In this document: positions 44,563 through 54,343 of the stretch, in pieces
Position numbering within the stretch: position 1 is the first letter of the stretch
Layout of the letters: each line of letters starts with the position of its first letter
Source: Thalassoglobus polymorphus
Lineage (GTDB): Bacteria > Planctomycetota > Planctomycetia > Planctomycetales > Planctomycetaceae
Direction of reading: 5' to 3'
Assembly (NCBI RefSeq): GCF_007744255.1
Contig: NZ_CP036267.1
Span: 4,692,001 to 4,756,000, forward strand
DNA: 64,000 bases
The notes under the pieces: generated by a model
Told to the model about the DNA's origin: nothing
The model's database searches: none
Seen by the model: only the letters and a program-made list of their open reading frames with translations
Program-made: the position numbers and the translations under genes

Positions 44563-45099
44563 GAAAAAGAAGAAGTAAATCCAGGGCCAAATCACAGCGA
44601 TGACGAAGAGCATGAACAGCGCGAAGACTGCAGGAACACTGTTGTGCAGTCCAGTCATGCAGTTCATAAAGATTCCAAGTCCGATCATCGCAGCAAGGAG
44701 TGACACACCCATTCCAACAAAGCTTTTAAGGATCCGGTCTCCCCACCACATCGCTCCATTCGAAAATGCGATCTCTCGCTTCGCCTTTTCTCGATCTGTT
44801 CGGTCAAGCAGTTGCTCTGACCGGGTTGCCTGTACCTGCTCCGCCTGAGGTGCGTTAGATTCTTGCAGAGGCTGGTGTGAATTCTGTTGAGCAATGTCAG
44901 AAGAGCCCGAACCTTCTTCGGGCACGATATCCTCTTCCGAGACCGAACTTCCGAAGTTGACATAGATATACTTTACGGCAGAGTAAGATCCGTAGCCGAC
45001 TCCCCCAATCACCAGCATCACGAGGAGAACCACGAGCGGGTTCGGCTCATCAGACCGCTTGGGAAGCATCTCATATGGAATCTGTCGAAGCTCGGTCAT
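44560..45099 (-). CDS. Membrane protein with two terminal helices, unknown function
   Basis: 179 residues from the ATG at 45099 (AGGGTAGGGG upstream). One membrane helix lies at about 22-45 (LVVLLVMLVIGGVGY). A Glu/Ser/Gln-rich, probably exterior, loop is followed by two helices near the C-terminus (about 125-150 and 155-179), ending in YFFFF. I do not recognise a family. It lies upstream of nothing and downstream of the phosphoesterase by 94 bp. Its stop codon TAG is the first three bases of an R1 repeat remnant. Confidence 0.65.
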   Translation of the reverse strand: MTELRQIPYEMLPKRSDEPNPLVVLLVMLVIGGVGYGSYSAVKYIYVNFGSSVSEEDIVPEEGSGSSDIAQQNSHQPLQESNAPQAEQVQATRSEQLLDRTDREKAKREIAFSNGAMWWGDRILKSFVGMGVSLLAAMIGLGIFMNCMTGLHNSVPAVFALFMLFVIAVIWPWIYFFFF

Positions 45100-45192
45100 A
45101 GCCCCTACCCTGATGCGAGACACTCTGTTGCGAGATACTGCGAATTCTCCAAAGTCTACTTTCGCTCACACCATCACGAGCTGCAAGGCCTG

Positions 45193-46002
45193 TTACCTGC
45201 GGTATATTGGCGAAAGGTTCAGATCGCTCATCATGCTGTTCGGCTTCCAAAGCGGTTCGTTCGCTTCTTCTGGATTTGAGAAAATAATCTGATTCTCAGG
45301 AAGCAGCACGCAGCTCATGCTTCCGCCCGTTCCACCAGTCGTGTCGACAAGAAGTCTGGAGCGTGCGAACACAACTTGCGGGACATAAGCATGACCGGAA
45401 ACGACAACCTGATGGCAATCCTCAGGAGGATCCTGAAATGGCAGCCTCTTCGAGCAAAGCCAACTCGGACGATTCAACGAGAAGTCACGAGCTGCCAAGA
45501 TCCGTCTTTGAGTTTCAAATGGTGTTTTCGCTTCGAGACCTGAATGGACAAAATAATACTCGGGGTGTTCCACGGCCCAGGGAAGGTTCTCCAGCAAAGC
45601 TAAATGATCATCTGGCATCGCATCACGGAGCTTTTCGATTTCCCCAAATGGAACCTGATAGCTTTCGAAGGTTTGATGCGAACCGTAGTGATCCAGCCAA
45701 CGACTGGCCCAATTATCCTCATCGGCAGCTTCATGAATCCCCAGCGATCCACTCATCGCAAGCTCGTGGTTTCCGGAAATCACAATAGTTCGCGGATGCT
45801 CTGCAATATTCGACAAGACGAGATCAATCACCCCTTTCGTGTCGGGACCTCGATCGACAAGATCGCCAATAAGTACGATCCAACGACGCTGGTAGTCTTC
45901 ACGTTTTCGCAATCGATCCAGAATGCGTTTGAGCTTCTCAACCTGGCCGTGGACATCACCAATCACCGCAACCGGACCACTGATGCTCGTTTCAAACTTC
46001 AC
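45193..46002 (-). CDS. Calcineurin-type metallophosphoesterase (PPP family)
   Basis: 269 residues. The metal-binding motifs are GDVHG (15-19), GDLVDRG (about 46-52), GNHE (about 77-80), then a later His in VHSG and GHAY. The order and spacing fit bacterial Ser/Thr phosphoprotein phosphatases or bis(nucleosyl) tetraphosphatases (ApaH/PrpA-like). The substrate cannot be decided from the sequence. Cytoplasmic, with no signal. Confidence 0.9.
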   Translation of the reverse strand: MKFETSISGPVAVIGDVHGQVEKLKRILDRLRKREDYQRRWIVLIGDLVDRGPDTKGVIDLVLSNIAEHPRTIVISGNHELAMSGSLGIHEAADEDNWASRWLDHYGSHQTFESYQVPFGEIEKLRDAMPDDHLALLENLPWAVEHPEYYFVHSGLEAKTPFETQRRILAARDFSLNRPSWLCSKRLPFQDPPEDCHQVVVSGHAYVPQVVFARSRLLVDTTGGTGGSMSCVLLPENQIIFSNPEEANEPLWKPNSMMSDLNLSPIYRR

Positions 46003-46131
46003 AATCTTCCTTCTTTGAATGCAATTTCGACACGGACCGCGAGCAGGAACACCGCTGGCTGAGACTCGTCACGACAAGTCTCGCGGAAGGTCGCTTTAAG
46101 CACTGGAGAGCCATCAATCCTGAGCGAGGTT

Positions 46132-46815
46132 TTACGGACGAGTAATGTTGCCGCTCAGCTTGACTTTGATCTTCCCGGTACATTTGGCCTGGGGAGGAGT
46201 GTTGACCCGCACAAACAGAATGCCGCTTTCAGATGGCTTCAGCTCTTTCGCATCGCCTAGCAGAAATGGGACTGGCGGCTTTTGGTTCCGCTTTCGCTTC
46301 ACAGGGGCAATCATTCCGATGAGTGCTCCCGTGGGGACGCTGGAAATGAGATCTTGTGCGGCATCTTTTTGCACGTACCCTTTGGGGCCAAGCTCTTCGT
46401 TGACCATCAGTCGATAGGAACCGGTTGCTTCGACACGGATGGGCTGATCCTTGGTGACCATCACTCCGGCATTTGTCCAGCCACGTGAAACATCCAAATC
46501 CATGGTTGTCGACTTCCTGTCGAAAACCTCGTTCTCAAATTCTGTCAACTTCGACTTCACGCTTTCAGAGTTCGGTTTAATTTTCAGAATGGACTGCAAC
46601 ATCTCCTTGGCTCGCTCAACATCGCCCGCCTTTTCATAGTCGGTGGCGAGTTCAACCAGACTCTTCAGGAAGTCCTGTTCAACCTTTGCAGCTTTGGAAT
46701 CAAGAGACTTAATCTCCGCCGGAGATGGTCGAGCACCTTGAGCCCACAACGGAGTTGCTGTAGCAGCGATCACGAGTAGGCCAACAAACCCGTTTTGAAT
46801 TCGAGTGCGAAACAT
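46132..46815 (-). CDS. Exported TPR plus LecA-like domain protein
   Basis: 227 residues from the ATG at 46815 (GGGAG six bases upstream). Signal peptide 1-27. A helical TPR-like segment (about 40-105) with the repeat LATDYEKAGDVERAKEMLQ is followed by a C-terminal beta domain (about 118-225). That domain resembles the galactose-lectin PA-I fold: GVMVTKDQPIRVEATGSY, a long loop with GPKGY, PTGALIGMI, and a final GKIKVKLSG strand. The Ca/sugar-binding residues could not be confirmed. Likely a surface-located binding protein. Confidence 0.78.
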   Translation of the reverse strand: MFRTRIQNGFVGLLVIAATATPLWAQGARPSPAEIKSLDSKAAKVEQDFLKSLVELATDYEKAGDVERAKEMLQSILKIKPNSESVKSKLTEFENEVFDRKSTTMDLDVSRGWTNAGVMVTKDQPIRVEATGSYRLMVNEELGPKGYVQKDAAQDLISSVPTGALIGMIAPVKRKRNQKPPVPFLLGDAKELKPSESGILFVRVNTPPQAKCTGKIKVKLSGNITRP

Positions 46816-46920
46816 AAGAAACTCCCATCCCTTGAGGCATTGATTTCGGTCATGACATTTCAACTGAGCCAATTCAATTCAACTGAAAACGATACAATAA
46901 GTCTAGTGGCTTCTTCAATT

Positions 46921-48282
46921 TTAGAAAATCAGATGAACCGCAAAACTCGCTGTCGTGTAGTAAATTACCACTCCGAACATATCGCTTAAGGCGGCGATGA
47001 GCGGGGTCGACATAAACGCCGGATCGAGTCCGAGACGCTTGAGCCCCAAGGGGAGCATCGCCCCCGTGATCGTTCCCACGGACACGACACAAAACACCGT
47101 CAACATCACCACGACTGAAGCCTGATTCCCGACCATCAACTGTGCAAGGAAAAATGAGAGAGCCGCTAACACGGAACCGAGCAAGGCTCCGATTCGAATT
47201 TCTCTCCAGGCGATCCACGGGACTCTCCCTTTTGTCTCATCGAGCGCAAGAGCACGAATCACTAATGTCGCAGACTGCGACCCGGCATTCCCGCCGCTTG
47301 CGAGAACCATTGGAAGAAACAATACCATCCATGAGCCAGACTCCGTTGGCCCGACCAGTTGCAAAACTCTGGCAGTCAGGGAAGCTGCTCCAAGCAGAAT
47401 AATGAGCCAGACCCCACGTTTTCTGGCGAGCTCAAAGAAGGGAGTCGCGACGTAGCCATCTTCGAGTGGCTGAACCGCCCCCAACATATGGGCATCTTCA
47501 GTGGCCTCTTCTTCCATGACGTCGGCCGCGTCATCGTGAGTTACGATGCCGACGAGACGGTTCTGATTGTCGACGACGGGAATCGCGATGAAGTCGTACC
47601 TTGCAATCTCCTGTGCAACGACTTCTTGATCTTCATCGACACGCACCGAGATCACATCTCGCTGCATGATATCCCCGAGTTTTGTATTCGGTTTTTCGAG
47701 GATCAATTTTCGTAACGAAAGAAACCCCTGCAGATGCCGGCCTTCATCAGTGACATAGACGTAATAAATGGTCTCTCGACTCGGCGCCTGAACACGCAAT
47801 CGATCAAGAGCCTCTTTGACCGTAATCTCAACCGGGAGCGAAGCATACTCCGTGGTCATAATCGATCCGGCACTGTCCTCCGGATAAGAGAGCAACTTGC
47901 GAATGTCGCTCCGCTCCGCCTGGGCGACTAACCGCAGCACACTCTCAACATGCTCAGGATCGAGTCGCTCCAGCAAATCCACACGATCATCGGGAGACAT
48001 ATCTTCGATGATTTGCGAAAGTGCCTGGGTGCCAATCAGGTCAACGAGTTGGACCTGAAAGTGTATCGAGAAGAATGGGAAAATTTCGGCCTGAACTTCC
48101 GCCGGAGCATGTTTCAAGACTTCCCAAGCCTCAGTGGCTCCCAGTTCGTCGAGCATTTCTGCAACAACACCGGGAAAGAGTGCTTCGCAAAACTCGCGCA
48201 ACCCTTGCTCGTCCTTCTCCTGAATCATCTGGAGCAGGTCAGGCATTAATAACGAGTGAAATATCGACGAAACCATGTTCAT
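46921..48282 (-). CDS. mgtE: MgtE-type magnesium transporter
   Basis: 453 residues. An N-terminal superhelical MgtE_N domain (about 20-125, with the SPDDRVDLLERL region) is followed by paired CBS domains (about 135-265, MTTEYASLPVEITV and QRDVISVRVDED). Five membrane helices follow (about 285-450, MVLASGGNAGSQSATLV, PLIAALSDMFGV). The CBS domains sense intracellular Mg2+ and gate the channel. The start could also be the ATG at 48246. It ends convergent with nothing, and a gene-poor 547-bp region lies upstream (48283-48829). Confidence 0.95.
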   Translation of the reverse strand: MNMVSSIFHSLLMPDLLQMIQEKDEQGLREFCEALFPGVVAEMLDELGATEAWEVLKHAPAEVQAEIFPFFSIHFQVQLVDLIGTQALSQIIEDMSPDDRVDLLERLDPEHVESVLRLVAQAERSDIRKLLSYPEDSAGSIMTTEYASLPVEITVKEALDRLRVQAPSRETIYYVYVTDEGRHLQGFLSLRKLILEKPNTKLGDIMQRDVISVRVDEDQEVVAQEIARYDFIAIPVVDNQNRLVGIVTHDDAADVMEEEATEDAHMLGAVQPLEDGYVATPFFELARKRGVWLIILLGAASLTARVLQLVGPTESGSWMVLFLPMVLASGGNAGSQSATLVIRALALDETKGRVPWIAWREIRIGALLGSVLAALSFFLAQLMVGNQASVVVMLTVFCVVSVGTITGAMLPLGLKRLGLDPAFMSTPLIAALSDMFGVVIYYTTASFAVHLIF

Positions 48283-48605
48283 TCGAATGAATTGTGGTTG
48301 AAAGTGTGCGAGAAAAGCGAGCGGAATGCCAGTTCTGCGAGATTTTAGCAGAGTGAGAGGAAATCAGCGATGTGACAGCCGATGAAACAATGCAGAACGC
48401 AAGCAATAAGCCACATGAGGAAGCCCCTGACTCAATGTATCCGCACCATCGGCAAGGACTGTTCGCTCATCCATTCCAGACCTCCAAAGAATGGCGGAAC
48501 TCTGGAGAAGAGGATTCGTGTCGACTTGACCATTGGAATCCTGCTAGTTAAAGTTCGCGATTCCACTGACGCAGGGGCTTTTGCGCAGATGCAATTATTG
48601 GCAAA

Positions 48606-48625
48606 GTCAATCCACCAGGATTGAC
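48606..48625. other. Small perfect hairpin in the rpsL upstream region
   Basis: GTCAATCC, loop ACCA, GGATTGAC: 8-bp stem with a tetraloop and no T-tract. It is the only structure I see in the 547-bp gap 48283-48829 ahead of rpsL, where the str promoter must lie. Confidence 0.5.
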
Positions 48626-48829
48626 GGAACCCGTTTGAAGCAAAGCAATTGGAAACATTGAAAGCGATTCGTGATGACTCACGTCCACTTTCATGGGAAC
48701 GGTTATTGTTCGTTGCCGGTCCGCAAAAACAGATGAAATACTGAAGTGTCAGCGAGTATTTTTGAGATTTTCGTTACCAAGCACGGGTAACGGCTCAGCG
48801 TTATGAAATTCAAAACTGCGAATTGATTC

Positions 48830-49201
48830 ATGCCTACAATTAACCAGTTAGTTCGAAAACCACGAAAAAAACTGACTTCCAAGTCGAAAACCCCTTTGCT
48901 TGAGGGTTCCCCTCAGCGACGTGGCGTCTGTTTGCATGTGCGAACAATGACACCTAAGAAGCCGAACTCTGCTCTGCGAAAAATCGCACGTGTTCGTCTT
49001 TCAAATGGGAAAGAACTGACAGCTTACATCCCCGGTGAAGGTCACAACCTTCAAGAGCACTCCATTGTTCTTGTGCGTGGTGGTCGTGTTCGCGACTTGC
49101 CCGGTGTTCGCTACAAAGTGATCCGTGGTGTCCTTGATACATTGGCAGTTAATGGTCGAAAGCAGGCACGTAGTCGCTACGGAGCGAAACGTCCTAAGTA
49201 A
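48830..49201 (+). CDS. rpsL: 30S ribosomal protein S12
   Basis: 123 residues. The streptomycin-sensitive residues are intact: Lys in [11 protein letters not shown] and Lys in DLPGVRYK. S12 sits at the decoding centre. The first gene of rpsL-rpsG-fusA. The start ATG has no strong ribosome site, which is common for rpsL. A 547-bp region upstream without genes probably holds the str promoter. Confidence 0.97.
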   Translation: MPTINQLVRKPRKKLTSKSKTPLLEGSPQRRGVCLHVRTMTPKKPNSALRKIARVRLSNGKELTAYIPGEGHNLQEHSIVLVRGGRVRDLPGVRYKVIRGVLDTLAVNGRKQARSRYGAKRPK

Positions 49202-49323
49202 ATTTCGGTTGTGTCGAACAACCACGAAGTTTGCCACCAAAGACAATACCGAAAACATTGTTGATTCAAGACAAATGTTGATTACATCTATTGTTGGAAA
49301 TTGAGAAGTAGGTTCAGGATTCC

Positions 49324-49797
49324 ATGGCTAAGCGGTTTACAGCGAGTCGAGATCAACTGATCGGAGACCCCAAATTCAATTCGAAACTCGTTTCGAAGTT
49401 CGTCAATTGCCTCATGCGTGATGGCAAGAAAAGCATCGCTCTACGAGTCTTCTACGACGCCATGGACGAAGTGGCGAAACGTATCACTGAAGAAGAGCCT
49501 TTGGAGGTCTTCACTCAAGCTGTCGACAACGTCAAGCCACAGATTGAAGTTCGCTCTAAACGAGTTGGTGGAGCCACCTATCAGGTTCCGACTCCAGTAA
49601 GCGCGAAGCGCCAACAAACATTGTCCATCCGCTGGATGCTGGAAGCTGTTCGCGGTCGTAAAGGCCGGCCGACCGCTCTCTCACTGGCTGATGAAATTGT
49701 TGCTGCCTACAAAAAAGAAGGTATCTCTGTCACTAAGCGAGAAAACGTACATCGTATGGCTGATGCAAACAAAGCATTTGCCCACTTCGCTTGGTAA
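49324..49797 (+). CDS. rpsG: 30S ribosomal protein S7
   Basis: 157 residues, the typical size. Assembly protein that nucleates the 3' domain of 16S rRNA. The stretches [30 protein letters not shown] and [22 protein letters not shown] are family-specific. GGATTCC precedes the ATG. A terminator directly follows, before fusA. Confidence 0.97.
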   Translation: MAKRFTASRDQLIGDPKFNSKLVSKFVNCLMRDGKKSIALRVFYDAMDEVAKRITEEEPLEVFTQAVDNVKPQIEVRSKRVGGATYQVPTPVSAKRQQTLSIRWMLEAVRGRKGRPTALSLADEIVAAYKKEGISVTKRENVHRMADANKAFAHFAW

Positions 49798-49816
49798 CAT
49801 GCTCAAAGAAATCACG

Positions 49817-49854
49817 CCTGTCGTCCTGCAACGGATGGACAGGCTTTTTTTTTG
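49817..49854 (+). terminator. Terminator between rpsG and fusA
   Basis: GCCTGTC (49817-49823) and GACAGGC (49839-49845), with inner GTCC/GGAT pairing, then nine T residues (49846-49854). It suggests that rpsL-rpsG and fusA are at least partly separate transcription units. Confidence 0.85.
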
Positions 49855-49964
49855 AACTGAGTTCGAAGTCAGTTCAGCTCCAAGACGACAAACACTCTTA
49901 AAATACCCATTTTTCAGTCCGAGAGTCACATCACTGAACTCTCAACCTAACCAGATGATCCAAA

Positions 49965-52040
49965 ATGCCTGGACCTATTGAAAAGCTACGAAATATTGGA
50001 ATCGTCGCGCATATCGATGCAGGCAAAACGACGACCACGGAACGCATCCTTTACTACACAGGTGCGATTCACCGAATGGGGAACGTGGACGACGGGAACA
50101 CTGAGACCGACTTCGACGAAGAAGAAGCAAAACGTGGGATCACAATTTACTCAGCGGCAGTGACATGCAAGTGGAAAGACTGCACTATCAATTTGATCGA
50201 CACGCCGGGGCACGTCGACTTTACAGCTGAGGTACAGAGAAGTTTGCGCGTCCTCGACGGAGCGGTCGTCATCTTCAGTGCCGTGGAAGGTGTGGAGGCT
50301 CAATCGGAAACTGTCTGGCGGCAGGCCGACGAATACAAAACTCCGCGCATGTGTTTCATCAACAAAATGGATCGCATCGGAGCCAATTTCGAAAATGTTC
50401 TGGAGCAAATCCGTAAACGTTTGCATGGCAATCCCCTCCCTTTATTCCTCCCAATTGGCGCCGAACACGACTTCGAAGGGATCATTGATTTAGTCAAAAA
50501 CAAGGCTCTGTATTTTGACCCCGATTCCCAGGGACAAAGCATTGAAGAGAAAGAGATTCCAGAAGAACTGCAGGAGATGGCTGCGGAGTACCGTCAAAAA
50601 CTGATCGAAACCGTCGCGGAACGTGATGAAGCTGCGATGGAAGAATACTTCGAGAACGGCGACCTGCCAGAGGAAACTATTCACCGACTGATTCGCGAAG
50701 CGACGCTGACTGGTGAATTACAGCCAACATTCACAGGCTCGTCACTCGATTACATCGGTGTTCAACCAATTTTAGACGGCGTAAACCGCTACTTGCCCAG
50801 CCCACTAGATATCCCGCCAGTCAAGGGGATCAATCCCAACCCAAAAAGAAATGAGAGTACAGAGCTTGTTCGCCACGCCAAAAACGACGAACCGTTAGCG
50901 GCACTCATTTTCAAAATCGTCGCAGACAAACACGCTGACCTTTGCTTTGTTCGTGTTTATTCTGGTGTGTTGAAATCAGGATCGCGACTCCTGAACCCAC
51001 GCACAGGCAAGAAAGAGTTTTGCAGCCAAATCTGGCACATCCAAGCTGACTCAAGAGAGAAAGTCGAAACCGATCTCGTCGAAGCGGGCGACATCTGCGG
51101 AATCATCGGCCCAAAAGCTGTCGCTACCGGTGACACCCTTTGTCCGCAGCAACACCCCATCTTGCTGGAGTCAATTATCTTTCCAGAAACGGTCATCTCG
51201 ATGGCAGTCGAACCAGAGACAAGTGGCGACAAGAAAAAACTTGAAGACGCGCTCGTTCGGCTCAGTCGCCAAGACCCGACCTTCAAAACACAAGTCAGCG
51301 AGGAAACAGGCCAGACTATCATCAGCGGAATGGGTGAATTACACCTTGAAGTTCTTAAGGAGCGCATGCAGCGAGACTTCAACCTCAATGTGCGTGTTCA
51401 CAAACCACGTGTCTCTTACCGAGAAACCGTCACCGCAGCTGGTGAGGCTCAGGAAGAATTCAATCGTTCGAGCCAGGGAGATACCCACTTCGCCAGTGTG
51501 AAAGTCCGAATCGAGCCGGGAGCAGAAGACACAAACATAGTCGTCACATCCGAAATTCCTCCAGGAACCCTTCCTGGTGAGATCGACAGAATTGTTCGCG
51601 AAGCTGTTTCCGAATCAGCCCAGTCGGGTGGAATTGTCGGCTTCCCTTTGATGAAAGTTCGCATCACGATTCTCGATGTCGGATACCGAGACGGGGAAAC
51701 AAACGAAGAGGCTCTTCGCTCAGCATCGGCACACGCCGTTCAGTCAGCTTTGAACAACGCGACGATCTCACTGCTTGAGCCTGTCATGAAGCTGGAAGTG
51801 GTTACCCCTTCTGACTTCGTCGGTAATATTCAAGCAGACTTGAATCAGCGTATGGCTAAGATCTTCGCCAGCGAAATCCGTGGGCACTTGACCGCCTTGC
51901 AGGCCGAAGTCTCACTCGCAAACATGTTCGGATACTCCTCGCATGTACGCAGCTTGTCACAAGGACGAGCATCGTTTTCTATGCAACCACTGAAATACGA
52001 CTTAGCCCCCGCGTCGGTCATGAAAGAATTCCTCGGTTAA
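49965..52040 (+). CDS. fusA: Elongation factor G
   Basis: 691 residues, the normal EF-G size. GTPase that drives ribosome translocation. The G motifs are AHIDAGKTTTT (G1), the GITIYSAAVT switch, DTPGHVDF (G3) and NKMDRIG (G4). The five-domain architecture is complete, including the domain IV tip. Planctomycetes often encode more than one EF-G; I cannot tell which paralogue this is. tuf does not follow; tgt does. Confidence 0.96.
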   Translation: MPGPIEKLRNIGIVAHIDAGKTTTTERILYYTGAIHRMGNVDDGNTETDFDEEEAKRGITIYSAAVTCKWKDCTINLIDTPGHVDFTAEVQRSLRVLDGAVVIFSAVEGVEAQSETVWRQADEYKTPRMCFINKMDRIGANFENVLEQIRKRLHGNPLPLFLPIGAEHDFEGIIDLVKNKALYFDPDSQGQSIEEKEIPEELQEMAAEYRQKLIETVAERDEAAMEEYFENGDLPEETIHRLIREATLTGELQPTFTGSSLDYIGVQPILDGVNRYLPSPLDIPPVKGINPNPKRNESTELVRHAKNDEPLAALIFKIVADKHADLCFVRVYSGVLKSGSRLLNPRTGKKEFCSQIWHIQADSREKVETDLVEAGDICGIIGPKAVATGDTLCPQQHPILLESIIFPETVISMAVEPETSGDKKKLEDALVRLSRQDPTFKTQVSEETGQTIISGMGELHLEVLKERMQRDFNLNVRVHKPRVSYRETVTAAGEAQEEFNRSSQGDTHFASVKVRIEPGAEDTNIVVTSEIPPGTLPGEIDRIVREAVSESAQSGGIVGFPLMKVRITILDVGYRDGETNEEALRSASAHAVQSALNNATISLLEPVMKLEVVTPSDFVGNIQADLNQRMAKIFASEIRGHLTALQAEVSLANMFGYSSHVRSLSQGRASFSMQPLKYDLAPASVMKEFLG

Positions 52041-52134
52041 GAACAACCTGTCAGACTGACAGAATGACGTTTCGCTCTAAGCTGAGAGCTTGCCTCAAAA
52101 GAATTCTTTCTTCTCCCCGCCTTCCAGTTCCTGA

Positions 52135-53268
<1,134 letters not shown>

Positions 53269-53406
53269 AAAAACAAGAATTCGCTTGCACGATGCGGACA
53301 TTCAAGAGGCTTCAAACGAGCTGAATTTAACGAGCAACAATCAAACAGGGTCATACCCAACAGACCACAGGCAACGCCAAAGAGTACAGCGAAAGACAGA
53401 TTCGGC

Positions 53407-53510
53407 TAGAGCAGATTCAACACTCCTCATGCCCGCGAAGGTCATTTTTTGACTCCATAGACTTGCCCGTTACGAAGCAAACAGAAAAGCCCCTTCCTGA
53501 TATTGCTCTT
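53407..53510 (+). repeat. R1 repeat copy M (104 bp)
   Basis: TAGAGCAGATTC at the left, CATGCCCGCGAAGGTCA in the centre, and TATTGCTCTT at the right; exactly 104 bp. It lies between tgt and yajC. Nothing else is recognisable in 53269-53795. Confidence 0.75.
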
Positions 53511-53795
53511 GCTCCCAAGTTCCTCGCTCGACAAAAAAGTGTTCAAACGAACAGACATTAACTCAAAAGTATGACCAAAAAGATTCCTACTGGACTGAAA
53601 TGGTGATCAGTGTCCAATTCCTAAATGCGATTAAGTCGAACTCTGACCAAGAGTTTGGGCATGCACATCTTGTCGGGATTGGGAGTGATCCCTAAACTGT
53701 CGACTTGCTGAGGTCCGCCAGCGGTGTGCGCAGAGTGCGTTTGGGACTTCAATCCAGAGGAAAAACGTAATCAAAAGTGGCGTGATTCCAGAGAA

Positions 53796-54176
53796 ATGAT
53801 GAGTTTTATGACGATTTTAATGTCTCAATTTCTGTTGTTGGCTGAAGAAGTCACCGAGAAAGACGCCGAAGGCGGGGGAAGCATGATGTCCATGCTGATC
53901 CTGTTTGGTCCTCCACTTTTGCTTCTTTTTGTGATGCAAACCTTATTTGGTCGGTCTGATGCCAAAGATAAGGCTCGCCGTAACGAAATGACTGCAAATC
54001 TGAAGAAGAACGACCCCATCGTCACCATTGGTGGAATGTTGGGAACCGTCGTGTCAGTTTCAGAGGACAAATCGACAGTGACCATCAGAGTTGATGACAA
54101 CACACGGATCAAGCTTCAGGCATCCGCGATTCGAGAAGTGGTTTCTACAGAGAAGAAAGACGCTGAGAAATCGTAG
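53796..54176 (+). CDS. yajC: YajC, Sec translocase accessory subunit
   Basis: 126 residues from the ATG at 53796; nearby alternative ATGs cannot be excluded. A short acidic stretch (EEVTEKDAEGGG) precedes the single membrane helix (about 32-50, MLILFGPPLLLLFVMQ). The cytoplasmic YajC domain follows: ARRNEMTANLKKNDPIVTIGG, GTVVSVSEDKSTVTIRVDDNT. It belongs to the SecDF-YajC complex that helps SecYEG use the proton motive force; secDF is downstream. Confidence 0.93.
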   Translation: MMSFMTILMSQFLLLAEEVTEKDAEGGGSMMSMLILFGPPLLLLFVMQTLFGRSDAKDKARRNEMTANLKKNDPIVTIGGMLGTVVSVSEDKSTVTIRVDDNTRIKLQASAIREVVSTEKKDAEKS

Positions 54177-54343
54177 TAGCTGGAAGTAAAAAGAATTCAA
54201 AACCCAGGTGTTCAAGCACGGTGAATCACAGTCGTTTTGTCAGTCGAAGTCGACCTCAACAGAACTCATTGACCGTGGCCTTTTCAAATTAGTCGTTCAG
54301 CTGGCAGGATTGTCAGCATAATGAGTGAGACGGAGCGAACGGG

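Noticed and set aside
48382-48624. 80-codon frame upstream of rpsL
   Set aside because: No ribosome site or family; a hairpin (48606-48625) overlaps its end.
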